Of a DNA stretch of 64,000 bases, positions 54,901 to 64,000 are shown piece after piece; the stretch's first letter is position 1; the number at the start of each line of letters is the position of its first letter. A program made the translations under genes and the position numbers. Source of the stretch: Anthopleura xanthogrammica (lineage: Eukaryota; Cnidaria; Anthozoa; Actiniaria; Actiniidae); the NCBI GenBank assembly GCA_964019055.1, contig OZ025220.1, positions 3,471,978-3,535,977 on the forward strand. The letters run 5' to 3'. The notes beneath the pieces are model-generated. The model saw only the letters and a list, made by a program, of their open reading frames with translations. It had not been told where the DNA came from and did no database searches.

Positions 54901-57900
54901 ACGATCACAACCAGATTGACAAATGCGGTAACTAGTGCAACCTGTTACGTAAACGATTCGACCACTATCTTTGTACGTAGCTTGAGCAGAAAAACACACG
55001 GAATCTTGGTTGGAACAGGTTTCTATTTTAGACGTGCACTTGTTCGCAGAAAATGACGCACACTTGTAGCATCTCAGAAGACGGTTCGCTTTGAAAAAAG
55101 GATATTAAATTTTATCATTAAAAAAACACCAAATTGAGAAAGTAAATACTTATCACTAGTCTTTTTTTAATTTTAAACCTTATTCAAAGTCACTTTTATT
55201 AGAAGTTAATAGAAAGCATAAAACTATAATGCTTACGTGTAAAAGGTCTTCTTGTAGTGCCACCTGGAAAAACAATATTAGAATGTTAGATTAAGAAACA
55301 CGTAATGTTAGAATCGTATTTCACTACGTCAACTAGACTACCCTTCACAAGACCTTTTTTCTACAGTTCATTATTAGTGATAAAGTAATTGTGTCGTTAA
55401 TAAAAATATTTTATTACACATTTAGGGTCGATATCCGTGAAATAAAGCCGTGAATAAAAACCATATCAGTGAAGTGATACGATATCACTTCACGGCAAAC
55501 TGTCCAATAAAATCTCGCGATATATAATAATATATAATCAACCCTAAATGTGTAATAAACAAATTATTACATGTTAAGAGCTGATATCACAATTATTCAC
55601 TCGTTTTCCGACGTATCATATCGCTCACTCGTTCGCGGACTCGCTTGTTCGCGATATGACGGGAAACTCGTGAATAAAAAAGATATCAGGCTCTTAACAT
55701 GTGATAATCTCTATTTCTTTACATATTTGCGAGCTTTGTGTCAATGTTGCGTATAATTACCAAATTGACACTCTTATTAGAAGTTAATAGAAAGTATAAA
55801 ACTATAACGCTCACCTGTAAAAGGTCTTCTTGTAGTGCCACCTGAAAAAAACAATATTAGAATGTTAGAAAAACATAATGTTAGAATCGTATTTTACTAC
55901 GTCAACTGGACTATCCTATAAAATTTTTGGGAAGTATGGGTGGCGTAGCGGTGAGAGCGCTTCCCTTTCACCAAGGCGACCCGAGTTCGAGCCCCGCTTG
56001 GCTTGGTGTCGTATGTGATTAGAGTTGTTTGTTGGTTCTCTCCTGTGCTTCGAGGGTTTTTCCGGGTTCTCCGGTTTTTCCTCCCTCCTCAAAAATCAAC
56101 TTCTAAATTCCAATTGGAATGCAGTGGAGGAATAGCCACTCTGTGGATTCCACTGTTAATCGCATTTATGTATTTTATTTATTTATCCTTCACTAGACCT
56201 TTTTTCTACAGTTCATTATTAATAATAAAGTAAGTGTGTCGTTAATAAAAGTATTTTCTTTACATATTTGCGAGTTTTGTGTTCATGTTGTGTATAATTA
56301 CCAAATTGACAGCGTTTCCCATAGTAGCCTCTATTACAAATGCAGTATTGCAATCTACCAAAACGACAAACTGGAATCCCTCTGTTGTAGCAAAAGCATG
56401 GAAGAGCTGAAAATGTAATAAGCAAATTAACAATGACTTGTTCAAATACAAAATAAAACGATATAGTGATAGTGGTAGTAGTAGCAGTAGTCTTATTAGT
56501 GAAAGAAAAATCAGTCATCAATCAGTTATTTTTATTTTATTTTTTCGAATTATATGCCTGTTGATAAAAATATTTAAAGTTTTCTTACATGTAGTAGGCC
56601 TGGAAGAGTCTGTAGAGAGAAAAAATACGTAAAAGTTAAAATTGAGATAAAATTTAATCGAAATTTGTAAACATTTGTACTCTAGTAATGGTAGAGGTAT
56701 AGTGCTAGTGCTAGTGCTAGTGTTAGTGGTGGTGGTTGTGATGGTGGTGGTGGTGGTGGTAGTGGTGGTGGTAGTGGTAGTGGTAGTGGTGGTGTAGTGG
56801 TAGTGGTGGTGTAGTGGTAGTGGTGGTGTAGTGGTAGTGGTGGTGTAGTGGTAGTGGTGGTGTAGTGGTAGTGGTGGTGTAGTGGTAGTGGTGGTGTAGT
56901 GGTAGTGGTGGTGTAGTGGTAGTGGTGGTGTAGTGGTAGTGGTGGTGTAGTGGTAGTGGTGGTGTAGTGGTAGTGGTGGTGTAGTGGTAGTGGTGGTGTA
57001 GTGGTAGTGGTGGTGTAGTGGTAGTGGTGGTGTAGTGGTAGTGGTGGTGTAGTGGTAGTGGTGGTGTAGTGGTAGTGGTGGTGTAGTGGTAGTGGTGGTG
57101 TAGTGGTAGTGGTGGTGTAGTGGTAGTGGTGGTGTAGTGGTAGTGGTGGTGTAGTGGTAGTGGTGGTGTAGTGGTAGTGGTGGTGTAGTGGTAGTGGTGG
57201 TGTAGTGGTAGTGGTGGTGTAGTGGTAGTGGTGGTGTAGTGGTAGTGGTGGTGTAGTGGTAGTGGTGGTGTAGTGGTAGTGGTGGTGTAGTGGTAGTGGT
57301 GGTGTAGTGGTAGTGGTGGTGTAGTGGTAGTGGTGGTGTAGTGGTAGTGGTGGTGTAGTGGTAGTGGTGGTGTAGTGGTAGTGGTGGTGTAGTGGTAGTG
57401 GTGGTGTAGTGGTAGTGGTGGTGTAGTGGTAGTGGTGGTGTAGTGGTAGTGGTGGTGTAGTGGTAGTGGTGGTGTAGTGGTAGTGGTGGTGTAGTGGTAG
57501 TGGTGGTGTAGTGGTAGTGGTGGTGTAGTGGTAGTGGTGGTGTAGTGGTAGTGGTGGTGTAGTGGTAGTGGTGGTGTAGTGGTAGTGGTGGTGTAGTGGT
57601 AGTGGTGGTGTAGTGGTAGTGGTGGTGTAGTGGTAGTGGTGGTGTAGTGGTAGTGGTGGTGTAGTGGTAGTGGTGGTGTAGTGGTAGTGGTGGTGTAGTG
57701 GTAGTGGTGGTGTAGTGGTAGTGGTGGTGTAGTGGTAGTGGTGGTGTAGTGGTAGTGGTGGTGTAGTGGTAGTGGTGGTGTAGTGGTAGTGGTGGTGTAG
57801 TGGTAGTGGTGGTGTAGTGGTAGTGGTGGTGTAGTGGTAGTGGTGGTGTAGTGGTAGTGGTGGTGTAGTGGTAGTGGTGGTGTAGTGGTAGTGGTGGTGT

Positions 57901-60900
57901 AGTGGTAGTGGTTGTGTAGTGGTAGTGGTGGTGTAGTGGTAGTGGTTGTGTAGTGGTAGTGGTGGTGTAGTGGTAGTGGTGGTGTAGTGGTAGTGGTGGT
58001 GTAGTGGTAGTGGTAGTGGTAGTGGTAGTGGTAGTGGTAGTGGTGGTGGTAGTGGTAGTGGTAGTGGTAGTGGTAGTGGTGGTGGTAGTGGTAGTGGTGG
58101 TGGTAGTGGTAGTGGTGGTGGTAGTGGTAGTGGTGGTGGTAGTGGTGGTGGTGGTGGTGGTGGTAGTGGTAGTGGTGGTGGTAGTGGTAGTGGTAGTGGT
58201 AGTGGTAGTGGTAGTGGTAGTGGTAGTGGTAGTGGTAGTGGTAGTGGTAGTGGTAGTGGTAGTGGTAGTGGTAGTGGTAGTGGTAGTGGTAGTGGTAGTG
58301 GTAGTGGTAGTGGTGGTGGTGGTGGTGGTGGTGGTGGTGGTGGTGGTGGTAGTGGTAGTGGTATTTATTGAAGCTTTATTTATTTATAGATCAGAGGTTT
58401 GTTATCAATGTGATTATATTTCCAAAGCTTGTCCTATCCAAACCATGATTCTATTCAACACATGCAGTGCTAGAGATAATTCATTCAGTGTTTATGAAAA
58501 GAAATTCCTTAAATAAATTATCCCTAGCACTGCGTGTTGAGAATAAGTATATTATAAATAAATACGTATATTAAAATATAATAAGCAAATTGTAAACACT
58601 TCAAATACAAAAATAAATTTATGATACTAAAATGACAGTTGGAGTGGTATTTGAATGATAGAATGACATAGAATGGCAATGAAATTTAAAAACATGCCAT
58701 TTTATTACTAAAATAGTTTTAAAATAGTGCTTACTAGTAAAAGGCCTTCTTGTTGTTGTGTCTGTAACAAAAATTAGATAGATTCGTTAACTTTATATTC
58801 ACTATACTAGAAAAAGACAAAAATTTTCTTTACAAAAAATGGGTTAATATAACGATTGCATTAAATTCGTTAAATTCTTAAATTTCATTAAGTAGCATGC
58901 TGATTAGGGCTAAAAGTCAATTTTACAATATTTAAAGCAAATTAAAAAAATATATATAAACCTGGTTAAATGGGCTTCCTGTGGTCGGCCATTTTGGAAA
59001 ATTTTAATGAAATAGTGTTGAGCAGCGTTCCTTAGTTAAACTTTATGCGCAGGCACTTTCTACTCGGTATCCAAACATTAGAAATCTAAATTTTACAACA
59101 AGAACCCGGCACCAAATGGAATTCTACAGATAGTTGGAGATATTGCTCATCAAAGTGTCAAAGAGAAGGTCAACTTGCCATTTTTAGCAAACTTAGATAG
59201 AGCAAGGCTTGTTAATATTACAAAATGAAAATACATGATCAATAACCACTATTCCGAAAGTCTAAATTATCGAGAGGCAGGGGAACATCCCAGATATTTC
59301 ACTCGAAACCCGGCAACTCTTCAAGGTACACCATAACTGAGTGTATTTCATATTATTGTACTTTATTACATAATTATCCTTATGAAATTCCAAAGCCATT
59401 TTGGTGTCGAATCTCGCGCATGCGCCTTAGTGATGTCGTGTTTTTCTGGCCATGAAAATAACTATATACATATCTATCTATATATAGTGAAATCACTAAA
59501 CCCGTGAAATGATAAATGTTATGACGTGTCAAAGTCAAATAGACACAAAAGAAAATAATCTATTTCATGGGTTTTGTGATTTCCCCGGGGGGGGGGGGGG
59601 GGTACTCCCTATAATTGACTATACGGGGATGCTCCACCCGAAAGGGGTACGTTTTTCAGGCCGCAGGTATAGAAAAGGGGTGGGAATTTGTGAATTTTGG
59701 TATAAAAGGGGTAGCTTTTCTTCAAAAGTATATGAAAGGGGTACCTTTTTTTTTTATAAAAGGGGTACTTTTTTGCTGAAATTTGGTATATCAAAGGGTA
59801 AGGGGTCGAGAATCCGGGCGGAGCATCTCCTTATGAAACGACCCTAAGTACCCCCCCCCCCCCGGGTGATTTCTCTCTATTGCAGCTAGCCCATATCCCA
59901 TCCCCACGGCAGTTATTTAGTACTTACTGGTTGGTTCCGCAGTTAGAATATTCATTATACAGTTTTCTCCGATCGAGGATGAGGTTGACCGAAGGAAACT
60001 TCAATTTGAGGAAATATTTAAACGCCTTACTCGAACTAATTCAGGGCGACGAATTTCGTAAAAAAATATTCTCGCTTGCTTGGCAAAACACAGCGCGTTA
60101 GTTTATCTGGATTTTTCATATATTGTAATTTGATTACCCTAATATCTGTTTAATCGGGAGTCCAGCTGGAAATATTATCATATTTCAATTTATAATTTAA
60201 ATATTCATTATTTATCGTTGGTCAATAGACCTAATTCTCTCTAAACTTACTGGTGGGTTTCTCTGTAGTAGCCATTGCTAGAAAGAAAAAAGAAAATCAC
60301 AGGCTGTTAGAATAATAATAAGAACTACTCATTCTCTCACGATCTGCGCGAGGAAAATAAATCATTGTAGTATTTTGTAAAAAGGTTTATAGACCCTTTT
60401 ATTAAATCCTACAATGCTTTATTTTCCGCGTTTGACGTCAAATTTATTCTTTTGAACTTTGTTCTTTTGAACGAAATTGAAAATAATAAATTTGACGTCA
60501 AACGCGAATAATAAAGCATTCTAGGATTTATTAAAAGGGTCTATAAAATAAGATGATGATAACCAAAAATGCTTGTATTTCATTGTTGTAATTAACAACG
60601 AGTAGGACCATGCACGACACTTGCGTATGTTGAAAGCATTAGACCTTTTTACTTTACCACTATTGTCGACTTCGTGCACTCTAAAAACAATGGGTGAGAG
60701 GTGCGATCAAAGATTGTACGGAATTTGAACATCTTTAGAATTTGAACAAAAGAAGCTTGTATTTCATTCATTCGCCTATTACAGTGATACATGGCAGCGC
60801 TCTCTGAAGGTTATAAATCCATGTCCAAGTGGAATACAATACACGTATTGTATTGTAGTGTATTGTTCTATATTCTATGTATTGTATTGTCTTCTATTGT

Positions 60901-61396
60901 CGTTCTATTGTTACTTGGACATGGATTTACAACCTGTCTGAACATAGAAAATAAGCATGCATTTTAGCATTTTTGATTTTGTATTCTTTTATCTCGAAAG
61001 ACAATTACGGTTATTTTAGCACGTCTAAGCAATTTACCTTTGAACTATGGTAATGTAAACTAACCTCGACTTTTTAAAACTTTGGTAAACGTCCAAGTGT
61101 AAAAGCCACCTTACGTCCAGCCCAGACGTCGAAATTTTGCAGGGTCGAATCTAACTGCCTTCTCCTGGCACTAAGCAAAAGAGCTTATGTCTTATATGGT
61201 AGTTCTGGGCGTTTTCTTAGCCGCTGATATCAAAAGCCATTAGATTCGACGCAGCAAAAGTTCGACGTCTAAACTGGACCTTAAATGTATGGCTTATAAT
61301 GTTGGAAAATTTCATTTAATTCAACGTCTGGAAATGTGTGTATGTGTGTAACTAATATTTTGTACTTACTGGTTGGGGCCATGGTGGTAGTCATTG
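51949..61396 (-). CDS. Modular extracellular protein gene: Thr/Pro microexons, EGF, Ly6/uPAR, helical C-terminus (ends not found)
   Basis: Exons in 5'-3' order (all complement): 61370-61396, 60251-60277, 58735-58761, 56589-56609, 56302-56406 (EGF), 55815-55841, 55237-55263, 54831-55088 (Ly6), 54420-54453, 53870-53915, 52998-53052, 51949-52098. Every exon has consensus AG and GT sites and all junction phases agree. Exons up to the Ly6 one are phase 1-1, the hallmark of exon-shuffled extracellular proteins. The last four form one helical stretch (RILLKFLEGLKNMIDA, IAALLKAHINRNLVSF, then a charged helix ending EMLKKLDEYK). The signal-peptide exon and the stop exon were not identified; a possible last exon near 51670-51780 lies in a repeat. 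Function is unknown; EGF and Ly6 domains suggest secreted or surface binding, and Thr/Pro linkers suggest O-glycosylation. Confidence 0.75.
52463..52741. mobile_element. 279-bp long-arm foldback
   Basis: Arms of about 110 bp (TTTACTACCAAAACAGGTAG ... GAGCCCCGAGCGGCTAATTA) are nearly perfect complements. It sits in an intron of the minus-strand gene. Confidence 0.9.
53204..53450. mobile_element. 247-bp long-arm foldback
   Basis: Arms of about 115 bp beginning near TTCAACTTAAGGGACACTG and its complement close on a loop of under 20 bases. Only a few mismatches. It is an intron insertion in the minus-strand gene. Confidence 0.9.
54058..54272. mobile_element. Foldback element
   Basis: ATGGTACAACTTTTGC ... 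CTTACGCCACGCTTACAAC is matched in inverse by GTGTAAGCGTGGCGTAAGCAG ... AATTGTACCAT. Arms of about 55 bp. Confidence 0.8.
54522..54650. repeat. (CCACCG)n hexanucleotide repeat, about 21 copies
   Basis: Uninterrupted GC-rich hexamers, in an intron between the Ly6 exon and the next exon of the minus-strand gene. The Val/Ala and His/Arg frames across it are artefacts. Confidence 0.95.
54694..54720 (-). pseudogene. Dead microexon copy
   Basis: GTGGCACTACAAGAAGACCTTTAC matches the live microexons at 55237 and 55815. However, the acceptor AG is changed to AC and one or more bases are lost at the donor. The flank GAAGTTAATAGAAAGTATAA is conserved, so it came from the same tandem duplication. Confidence 0.75.
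54831..55088 (-). CDS. Ly6/uPAR (three-finger) domain exon
   Basis: A single phase 1-1 exon of 258 bases encodes 85 complete codons. Twelve cysteines are present in the order CYKC ... C ... C ... C ... GC ... C ... C ... C ... CC..DLCND. The opening C-x2-C and the closing CC-x-x-D-x-C-N are the Ly6/uPAR signature. Two extra cysteines beyond the usual ten may form an added disulphide. Members act as secreted or GPI-anchored ligands and receptors. No GPI signal follows, because the next exon is charged and helical. Confidence 0.85.
55237..55263 (-). CDS. 27-nt microexon (GTTRRPFT)
   Basis: Minus sequence GTGGCACTACAAGAAGACC... lies between tttttccag and gtaagc. In phase 1 it encodes GTTRRPFT plus a split codon. 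It is near-identical to 55815-55841. Confidence 0.7.
55412..55560. mobile_element. MITE with ACACATTTAGGGT ends
   Basis: TTATTACACATTTAGGGTCGAT against ATCAACCCTAAATGTGTAATAA. Inner palindrome GTGAAGTGATACGATATCACTTCAC. It separates two tandem units of the minus-strand gene. Confidence 0.85.
55563..55707. mobile_element. MITE with ACATGTTAAGAGCTGATATC ends
   Basis: The ends TTATTACATGTTAAGAGCTG and CTCTTAACATGTGATAA pair. It lies immediately next to the previous MITE and shares its TTATTACA edge, so the two may be related families that favour the same target. Confidence 0.8.
55815..55841 (-). CDS. 27-nt microexon (GTTRRPFT)
   Basis: Bounded by ttttttcag and gtgagc, phase 1-1. It encodes the same eight residues as 55237-55263; only the last base differs. 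The flanking intron is also duplicated (AGAAGTTAATAGAAAGTATAA on plus). Confidence 0.7.
55934..56135 (+). mobile_element. tRNA-derived SINE, sense, reference copy
   Basis: Head GTATGGGTGGCGTAGCGG (box A), box B GAGTTCGAGCCCCGC (55983-55997), body TCTCCTGTGCTTCGAGGG and TTTTTCCGGGTTCTCCGG, end CTTCTAAATTCCAATTGG, then a T-rich tail. It has inserted within the duplicated intron of the minus-strand gene. Confidence 0.85.
56302..56406 (-). CDS. EGF-like domain exon
   Basis: A 105-base phase 1-1 exon encodes six cysteines: C-x-C-x8-C-x7-C-x-C-x8-C. The ending CICNRGYYGKRC is the classic EGF signature (C-x-C-x2-G-Y-x-G-x2-C). The first loop is unusually short (PCFC). No calcium-binding motif is seen. 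Confidence 0.85.
56589..56609 (-). CDS. 21-nt microexon (SSRPTT)
   Basis: ACTCTTCCAGGCCTACTACAT lies between ctctctacag and gtaaga, phase 1-1. It encodes SSRPTT. It is six bases shorter than the others but the same type. Confidence 0.6.
56700..58365. repeat. 1.2-kb 17-bp minisatellite flanked by (GGTAGT)n
   Basis: The unit TAGTGGTAGTGGTGGTG repeats about 70 times with almost no variation from about 56790 to 58005. It is preceded and followed by GGT/AGT triplet tracts. The plus strand is G/T only over this region. It lies in the intron between microexons 58735 and 56589; the transcript of that gene would carry the A/C strand. The 170-codon Val frame across its end is an artefact. Confidence 0.97.
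58735..58761 (-). CDS. 27-nt microexon (TTRRPFT)
   Basis: ACACAACAACAAGAAGGCC... lies between ttgttacag and gtaagc, phase 1-1. It encodes TTRRPFT. It shares the last two thirds with the 55 kb copies but has diverged flanks, so it is an older duplicate. Confidence 0.65.
59583..59866. mobile_element. Poly-G-ended MITE, copy 2
   Basis: CCCC then 17 G then GTACTCCCTATA at the left; AAGTACCCCCC...CCCGGG at the right. The middle has tandem AAAGGGGTACCTTTT words. It matches 40344-40500 but keeps a longer interior. Confidence 0.88.
59929..59955 (-). pseudogene. Possible decayed microexon
   Basis: The donor side (ACCAACCA|gtaagt on minus) equals that of 61370-61396, but no acceptor AG follows at the right distance. 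Probably a dead duplicate. Confidence 0.35.
60251..60277 (-). CDS. 27-nt microexon (MATTEKPT)
   Basis: CAATGGCTACTACAGAGAAACC... lies between tctttctag and gtaagt, phase 1-1. It encodes MATTEKPT. The ATG could also serve as an internal start, but the acceptor argues for a normal internal exon. Confidence 0.6.
60374..60547. mobile_element. 174-bp foldback
   Basis: TATAGACCCTTTTATTAAATCC against GGATTTATTAAAAGGGTCTATA, plus inner arms CGTTTGACGTCAAATTTATT. Near-perfect stem. Confidence 0.88.
60808..60938. mobile_element. Foldback with TATTGTATTG interior
   Basis: The ends GGTTATAAATCCATGTCCAAGT and ACTTGGACATGGATTTACAACC pair. The middle is a degenerate ATTGTATTG repeat. Confidence 0.8.
61100..61290. 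mobile_element. Foldback element
   Basis: ACGTCCAGCCCAGACGTCGAA ... TCGAATCTAACTGCC is matched in inverse by GGCCATTAGATTCGACGCAG-like and TTCGACGTCTAAACTGGACC. Arms of about 60 bp with some mismatches. Confidence 0.7.
61370..61396 (-). CDS. 27-nt microexon (MTTTMAPT)
   Basis: CAATGACTACCACCATGGCCCC... lies between atttctag and gtaagt, phase 1-1. It encodes MTTTMAPT. It is the most upstream exon I could place. Confidence 0.6.
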
Positions 61397-61509
61397 CTAG
61401 AAATGGATAAGAAATAATTACAATTAGGAGCCGCTGAACAAAAATGTCATTAATGTACACTGAGTACTTTATGGAGATATGCCAACATCACAATCACAAT
61501 ATATTTAGC

Positions 61510-62100
61510 AATTATTGGATGAGGCTGAGTATGATATAAAATATTATGCATAGCAAGGAAGGCGAGGCCGAAGCCGTAGGTTGAGGCCAATAACACTCTT
61601 CGAGGTCTGCATAATTTTTCATATCATACGATAGCCGAATCAAATAATTGTTTTATTATTTATTATATTATATTATTTTATTATATAAGTAAACTCAATT
61701 CAGTCATTTAATGCAGTCTTTCTCATCTCGGCCTAAAAATTCTTAAGTGATACCGCGAGATCCTCACTAGTCTCGGGCAAATTTGGGAATTTTTTTCCAT
61801 TGAGATATTCATTATTTTACAGCCTTTGGTTGCTTTCCTGGTGTTTTTAGAGTCCTTGTCGTCCAACAATTGTTGGATTTTGGCTTCAGATAAGTTTGTA
61901 AACCTTCCCTGTTGGGAAGCCATCCTTGTTTGGCGGTTATGATGACATCAATCGTCCAATAATTAAAGAAATTATTGGACGAATGACGTTTCTTTCCAAA
62001 TTTGGTCAGTCAATGCTTGTTATTAAAGATAAACCGTGGGGTGTGGGCCAATCAGAAACGGTCAAATATTTTGAATGAATAATAATCAAGCAATAGAAAA
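61510..62100 (-). mobile_element. Larger element with foldback ends and a recombinase N-terminal fragment
   Basis: A palindromic block (61510-61660, arms around AATTATTGGATGAGGCTGAG) and a second one (61940-61985, CCAATAATTAAAGAAATTATTGG) flank the minus frame 61723-61923. The outer 61940-62095 part is the inverse of 26510-26660. The two parts may be one element or two neighbours. Confidence 0.5.
61723..61923 (-). pseudogene. Crypton-type recombinase N-terminal fragment
   Basis: ATG at 61923 begins MASQQGRFTNLSEAKIQQLL then DDKDSKNTRKATK. I recall this pattern (FT.LSE..I..LL..KDS.NT.KATK) from the N-terminal DNA-binding part of the cnidarian Crypton/DUF3504 proteins whose C-terminal end occurs at 138-650. 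The frame drifts after about 45 codons and ends at 61723. Confidence 0.45.
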
Positions 62101-62449
62101 CTTTTTCCTTCTTTACGTAGCCTGATAGCAACACGAGGGAAGTTTGGGAGAATTCGAGATGGTTATGCAAACCCGAGACGTTGTCGAGCACCATACTTAA
62201 GAAAAAATGGTAACCCATCGAGTTGACTTTTCATGGCTTGATTGCGTCATCATCTTGTCCATACGACGACGTCCCTGCACCACTACAGGGTTCCCGCGCG
62301 CTTTGCTTAATCGCAAATGCACAGAAACTGATAGTGCAATAATGAAGTCAAAGACGGATCAAGAAGTATTTTTTTCTTACTTTTGCAAAGCGAAAAGTAC
62401 GTTTATCGAAGTCATGTCTGTCTTAAAGTGAACAAAAACAATTTTTCGA

Positions 62450-63785
62450 CTTTTGCGACTTGCTAAAGAAGATTTAGCGAAAGAAGATTTAAGTTAAGCT
62501 TATAATAAGCTTAAGATGAATTTTCGTGAGTGAAACCTCAGTGAGAGAAAAAGTGGCCTGTAGACCAGAAAAACCTGATAACACTGCAAGAATAAATTTT
62601 CAGTCCGTAGAAAACACTTCCGATAGAAGGTAAATTCATTGATGTTAACTAAGATTTCGAACATTTAAAACATCGACAAAATATGTGTAAATAAACTAGC
62701 AAGGCCGTTGCTTCGGCAAACATTGACTGACAGAAAAACTTGCTGGATAAATTTTACTGCATTTTACATTTTTATCTTATTTTTCTTCATTACTTGTGAA
62801 CAAGAAAAGCGATATTTGAAGCTTTGAATTTTTGTTTTTGATCCCATTTCAAGAAAAAAAGCAAAATTTGCAAGAGACCTCTTAGTTTTAAGCTTACTTC
62901 AAGAAAAAAATTGACGGCCAGCAAGCCTCATGCGAGAGATTTTAAGTTAAGAATAGATTCTGAACTTTTCAAAGACCAATTATCTCGCATTAATGAATTC
63001 GAATCTGTCTCTTGTTCTTGTATATGAAGTTCATCTGAATGTAAGCTTATAATATTTTTCGACAATTTCAATGTAGTTCACTTTTCACCTAAAAAAAATA
63101 CTTTAACTTAACATTTGCTGAATAGAATCCTTTGTTCTATAGATACATTCATATATTCTATAATCTAAAATTATCTTTCTTCGAATTGAATACGTTTTCT
63201 GATGCTTTTGAAGGCTTGAAATAATGGTCTTTCTTTCAGTTTTTCCTTCTTGTAAAATCAGAAGAAGTAGTCACGCTGTTTCGTAACCCGCGTTATGCCG
63301 CGTCACACAATTGTCACTTTTTTTTCACTATATATACTATTCGTTGGGAGTTCCGCTTTTAGGCAGTACCTAAATTTATATATTAGAAATACAAGGTGGT
63401 GGTGACCAACTCGAAAGTTTACACTACTTTGGTCACCACACACACTTTCATTATTTTCTTTCTTTGTTATTTAAAAATTTATATATTTATCAAATTGTAA
63501 ATATCAACTTTGTCTTTGTTCTCTCACTATATTGTAATTTTTGTGTGTAAAGAAATAAAAGTCTAAAAGTCAAGAAATGTTTTGCTTGATGTTACGATCT
63601 ACCGGTGGCAATCACTAGAAAACCTAGGAGACCTGGTGTATATATATAAAGACGTAGTATTGAACTGCAAAATATTCTTAATTCATAGATCAAAATAGGT
63701 TTGGCAAACAGCAGAATAATGAAATCATTGGTGCTAAAAAAAGACATTACTTTACCCTTCGGAAACAGGATATGGATCTATCTTT
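62450..63785. other. Non-coding stretch with a possible promoter-like block
   Basis: There is no ORF. At 63326-63340 TATATATACTATTC is followed 25-40 bases later by a hairpin-rich segment (GGTGGTGACCAAC / TTGGTCACCAC), and AAGAAATAAAAG lies near 63552. Together they resemble a small transcription unit or an LTR fragment, but no second copy is in the window. Confidence 0.25.
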
Positions 63786-63816
63786 AGTGTCATGCAGTCA
63801 GCTGGAAACTCACAGT

Positions 63817-63999
63817 CTGATATAACAATGGCACTGAAGGTGCATTTATCACATGAACTACCTCACCAGTGCTCATTAATATGACATTGACGTTTAATTG
63901 CACTTTGCTATTGATTTTCTGAATTTCTTGCATTTCAATGTCATCTGAAAACATTTTTTGGGAGATATCAGAGATTTTGCAAGTCATCTGCACAGCATG
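63817..63999 (-). CDS. Possible exon at the window edge
   Basis: The minus frame is open from the right edge (QMTCKISDISQKMFSDDIEM, then NSKVQLNVNVILMSTGEVVH) and reaches a possible donor CAGACT|gtgagt near 63817. Otherwise it stops at 63790. The composition looks protein-like but I do not recognise the family. It may be the next upstream exon of the minus-strand gene, another gene, or transposon sequence. Confidence 0.3.
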
Positions 64000-64000
64000 T

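Noticed and set aside
58004..58516. 170-codon frame of mostly Val
   Set aside because: It is the translation of the G/T satellite; only the last 50 codons are non-repetitive and they show no features.

Overview
This window is animal nuclear DNA, most likely from a cnidarian, probably an anthozoan such as a coral or sea anemone. It is AT-rich, its genes are split by GT-AG introns, and it holds a complete secreted astacin-TSP1-TSP1-MAM metalloprotease gene. A second gene is modular, with EGF, Ly6 and Thr/Pro linkers. Foldback elements, tRNA-derived SINEs, LINE 3' ends and decayed DNA transposons are dense. No rRNA, functional tRNA, CRISPR array or bacterial operon was seen. The species assignment is an inference from gene architecture and repeat style.

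Layout. Bases 1-15600 are mostly decayed mobile DNA: a Crypton-type tyrosine recombinase tail, two copies of one LINE family with a structured 3' UTR, another LINE tail, and several DDE or DUF-type transposase remnants. Two short candidate host genes lie among them: a small minus-strand protein at 3208-3449 and a five-exon gene with an acidic middle at 5228-6820. Bases 16150-25300 hold an unrecognised broken gene, a three-fold tandem duplication carrying a small ORF that resembles bacterial BECR-fold nuclease toxins, and a broken intron-containing gene with N-terminal C2H2 fingers and a protein-primed-type family B DNA polymerase (Polinton/adintovirus-like).

Bases 25300-36600 are AT-rich spacer with nested foldback elements. 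The centrepiece is a 2.8 kb Tc1/mariner-type element at 31005-33802. It has about 70 bp inverted repeats, TA duplications, a DD38E transposase on plus, and a second, convergent minus-strand ORF with a CCHC zinc knuckle. A nearby paralogous copy of its target sequence lacks the insertion, so the ends are known to the base.

Bases 36682-47600 hold the astacin gene: 12 coding exons, 575 residues, with signal peptide, pro-peptide aspartate switch, protease, two TSP1 repeats and a MAM domain. Its introns collected antisense SINEs, one of which appears to have seeded a 9-bp minisatellite and a CGAA microsatellite. Bases 47600-51900 are repeats. Bases 51949-61396 hold a minus-strand gene built mostly from phase-1 symmetric exons: a dispersed series of 21/27-nt Thr/Pro microexons, an EGF exon, a Ly6/uPAR exon and a helical C-terminal part. 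Its largest intron contains a 1.2 kb 17-bp minisatellite. Bases 61400-64000 are repeats, with a possible exon at the right edge.

The astacin gene and the EGF/Ly6 gene both look secreted or extracellular, but the sequence shows no direct functional link between them.
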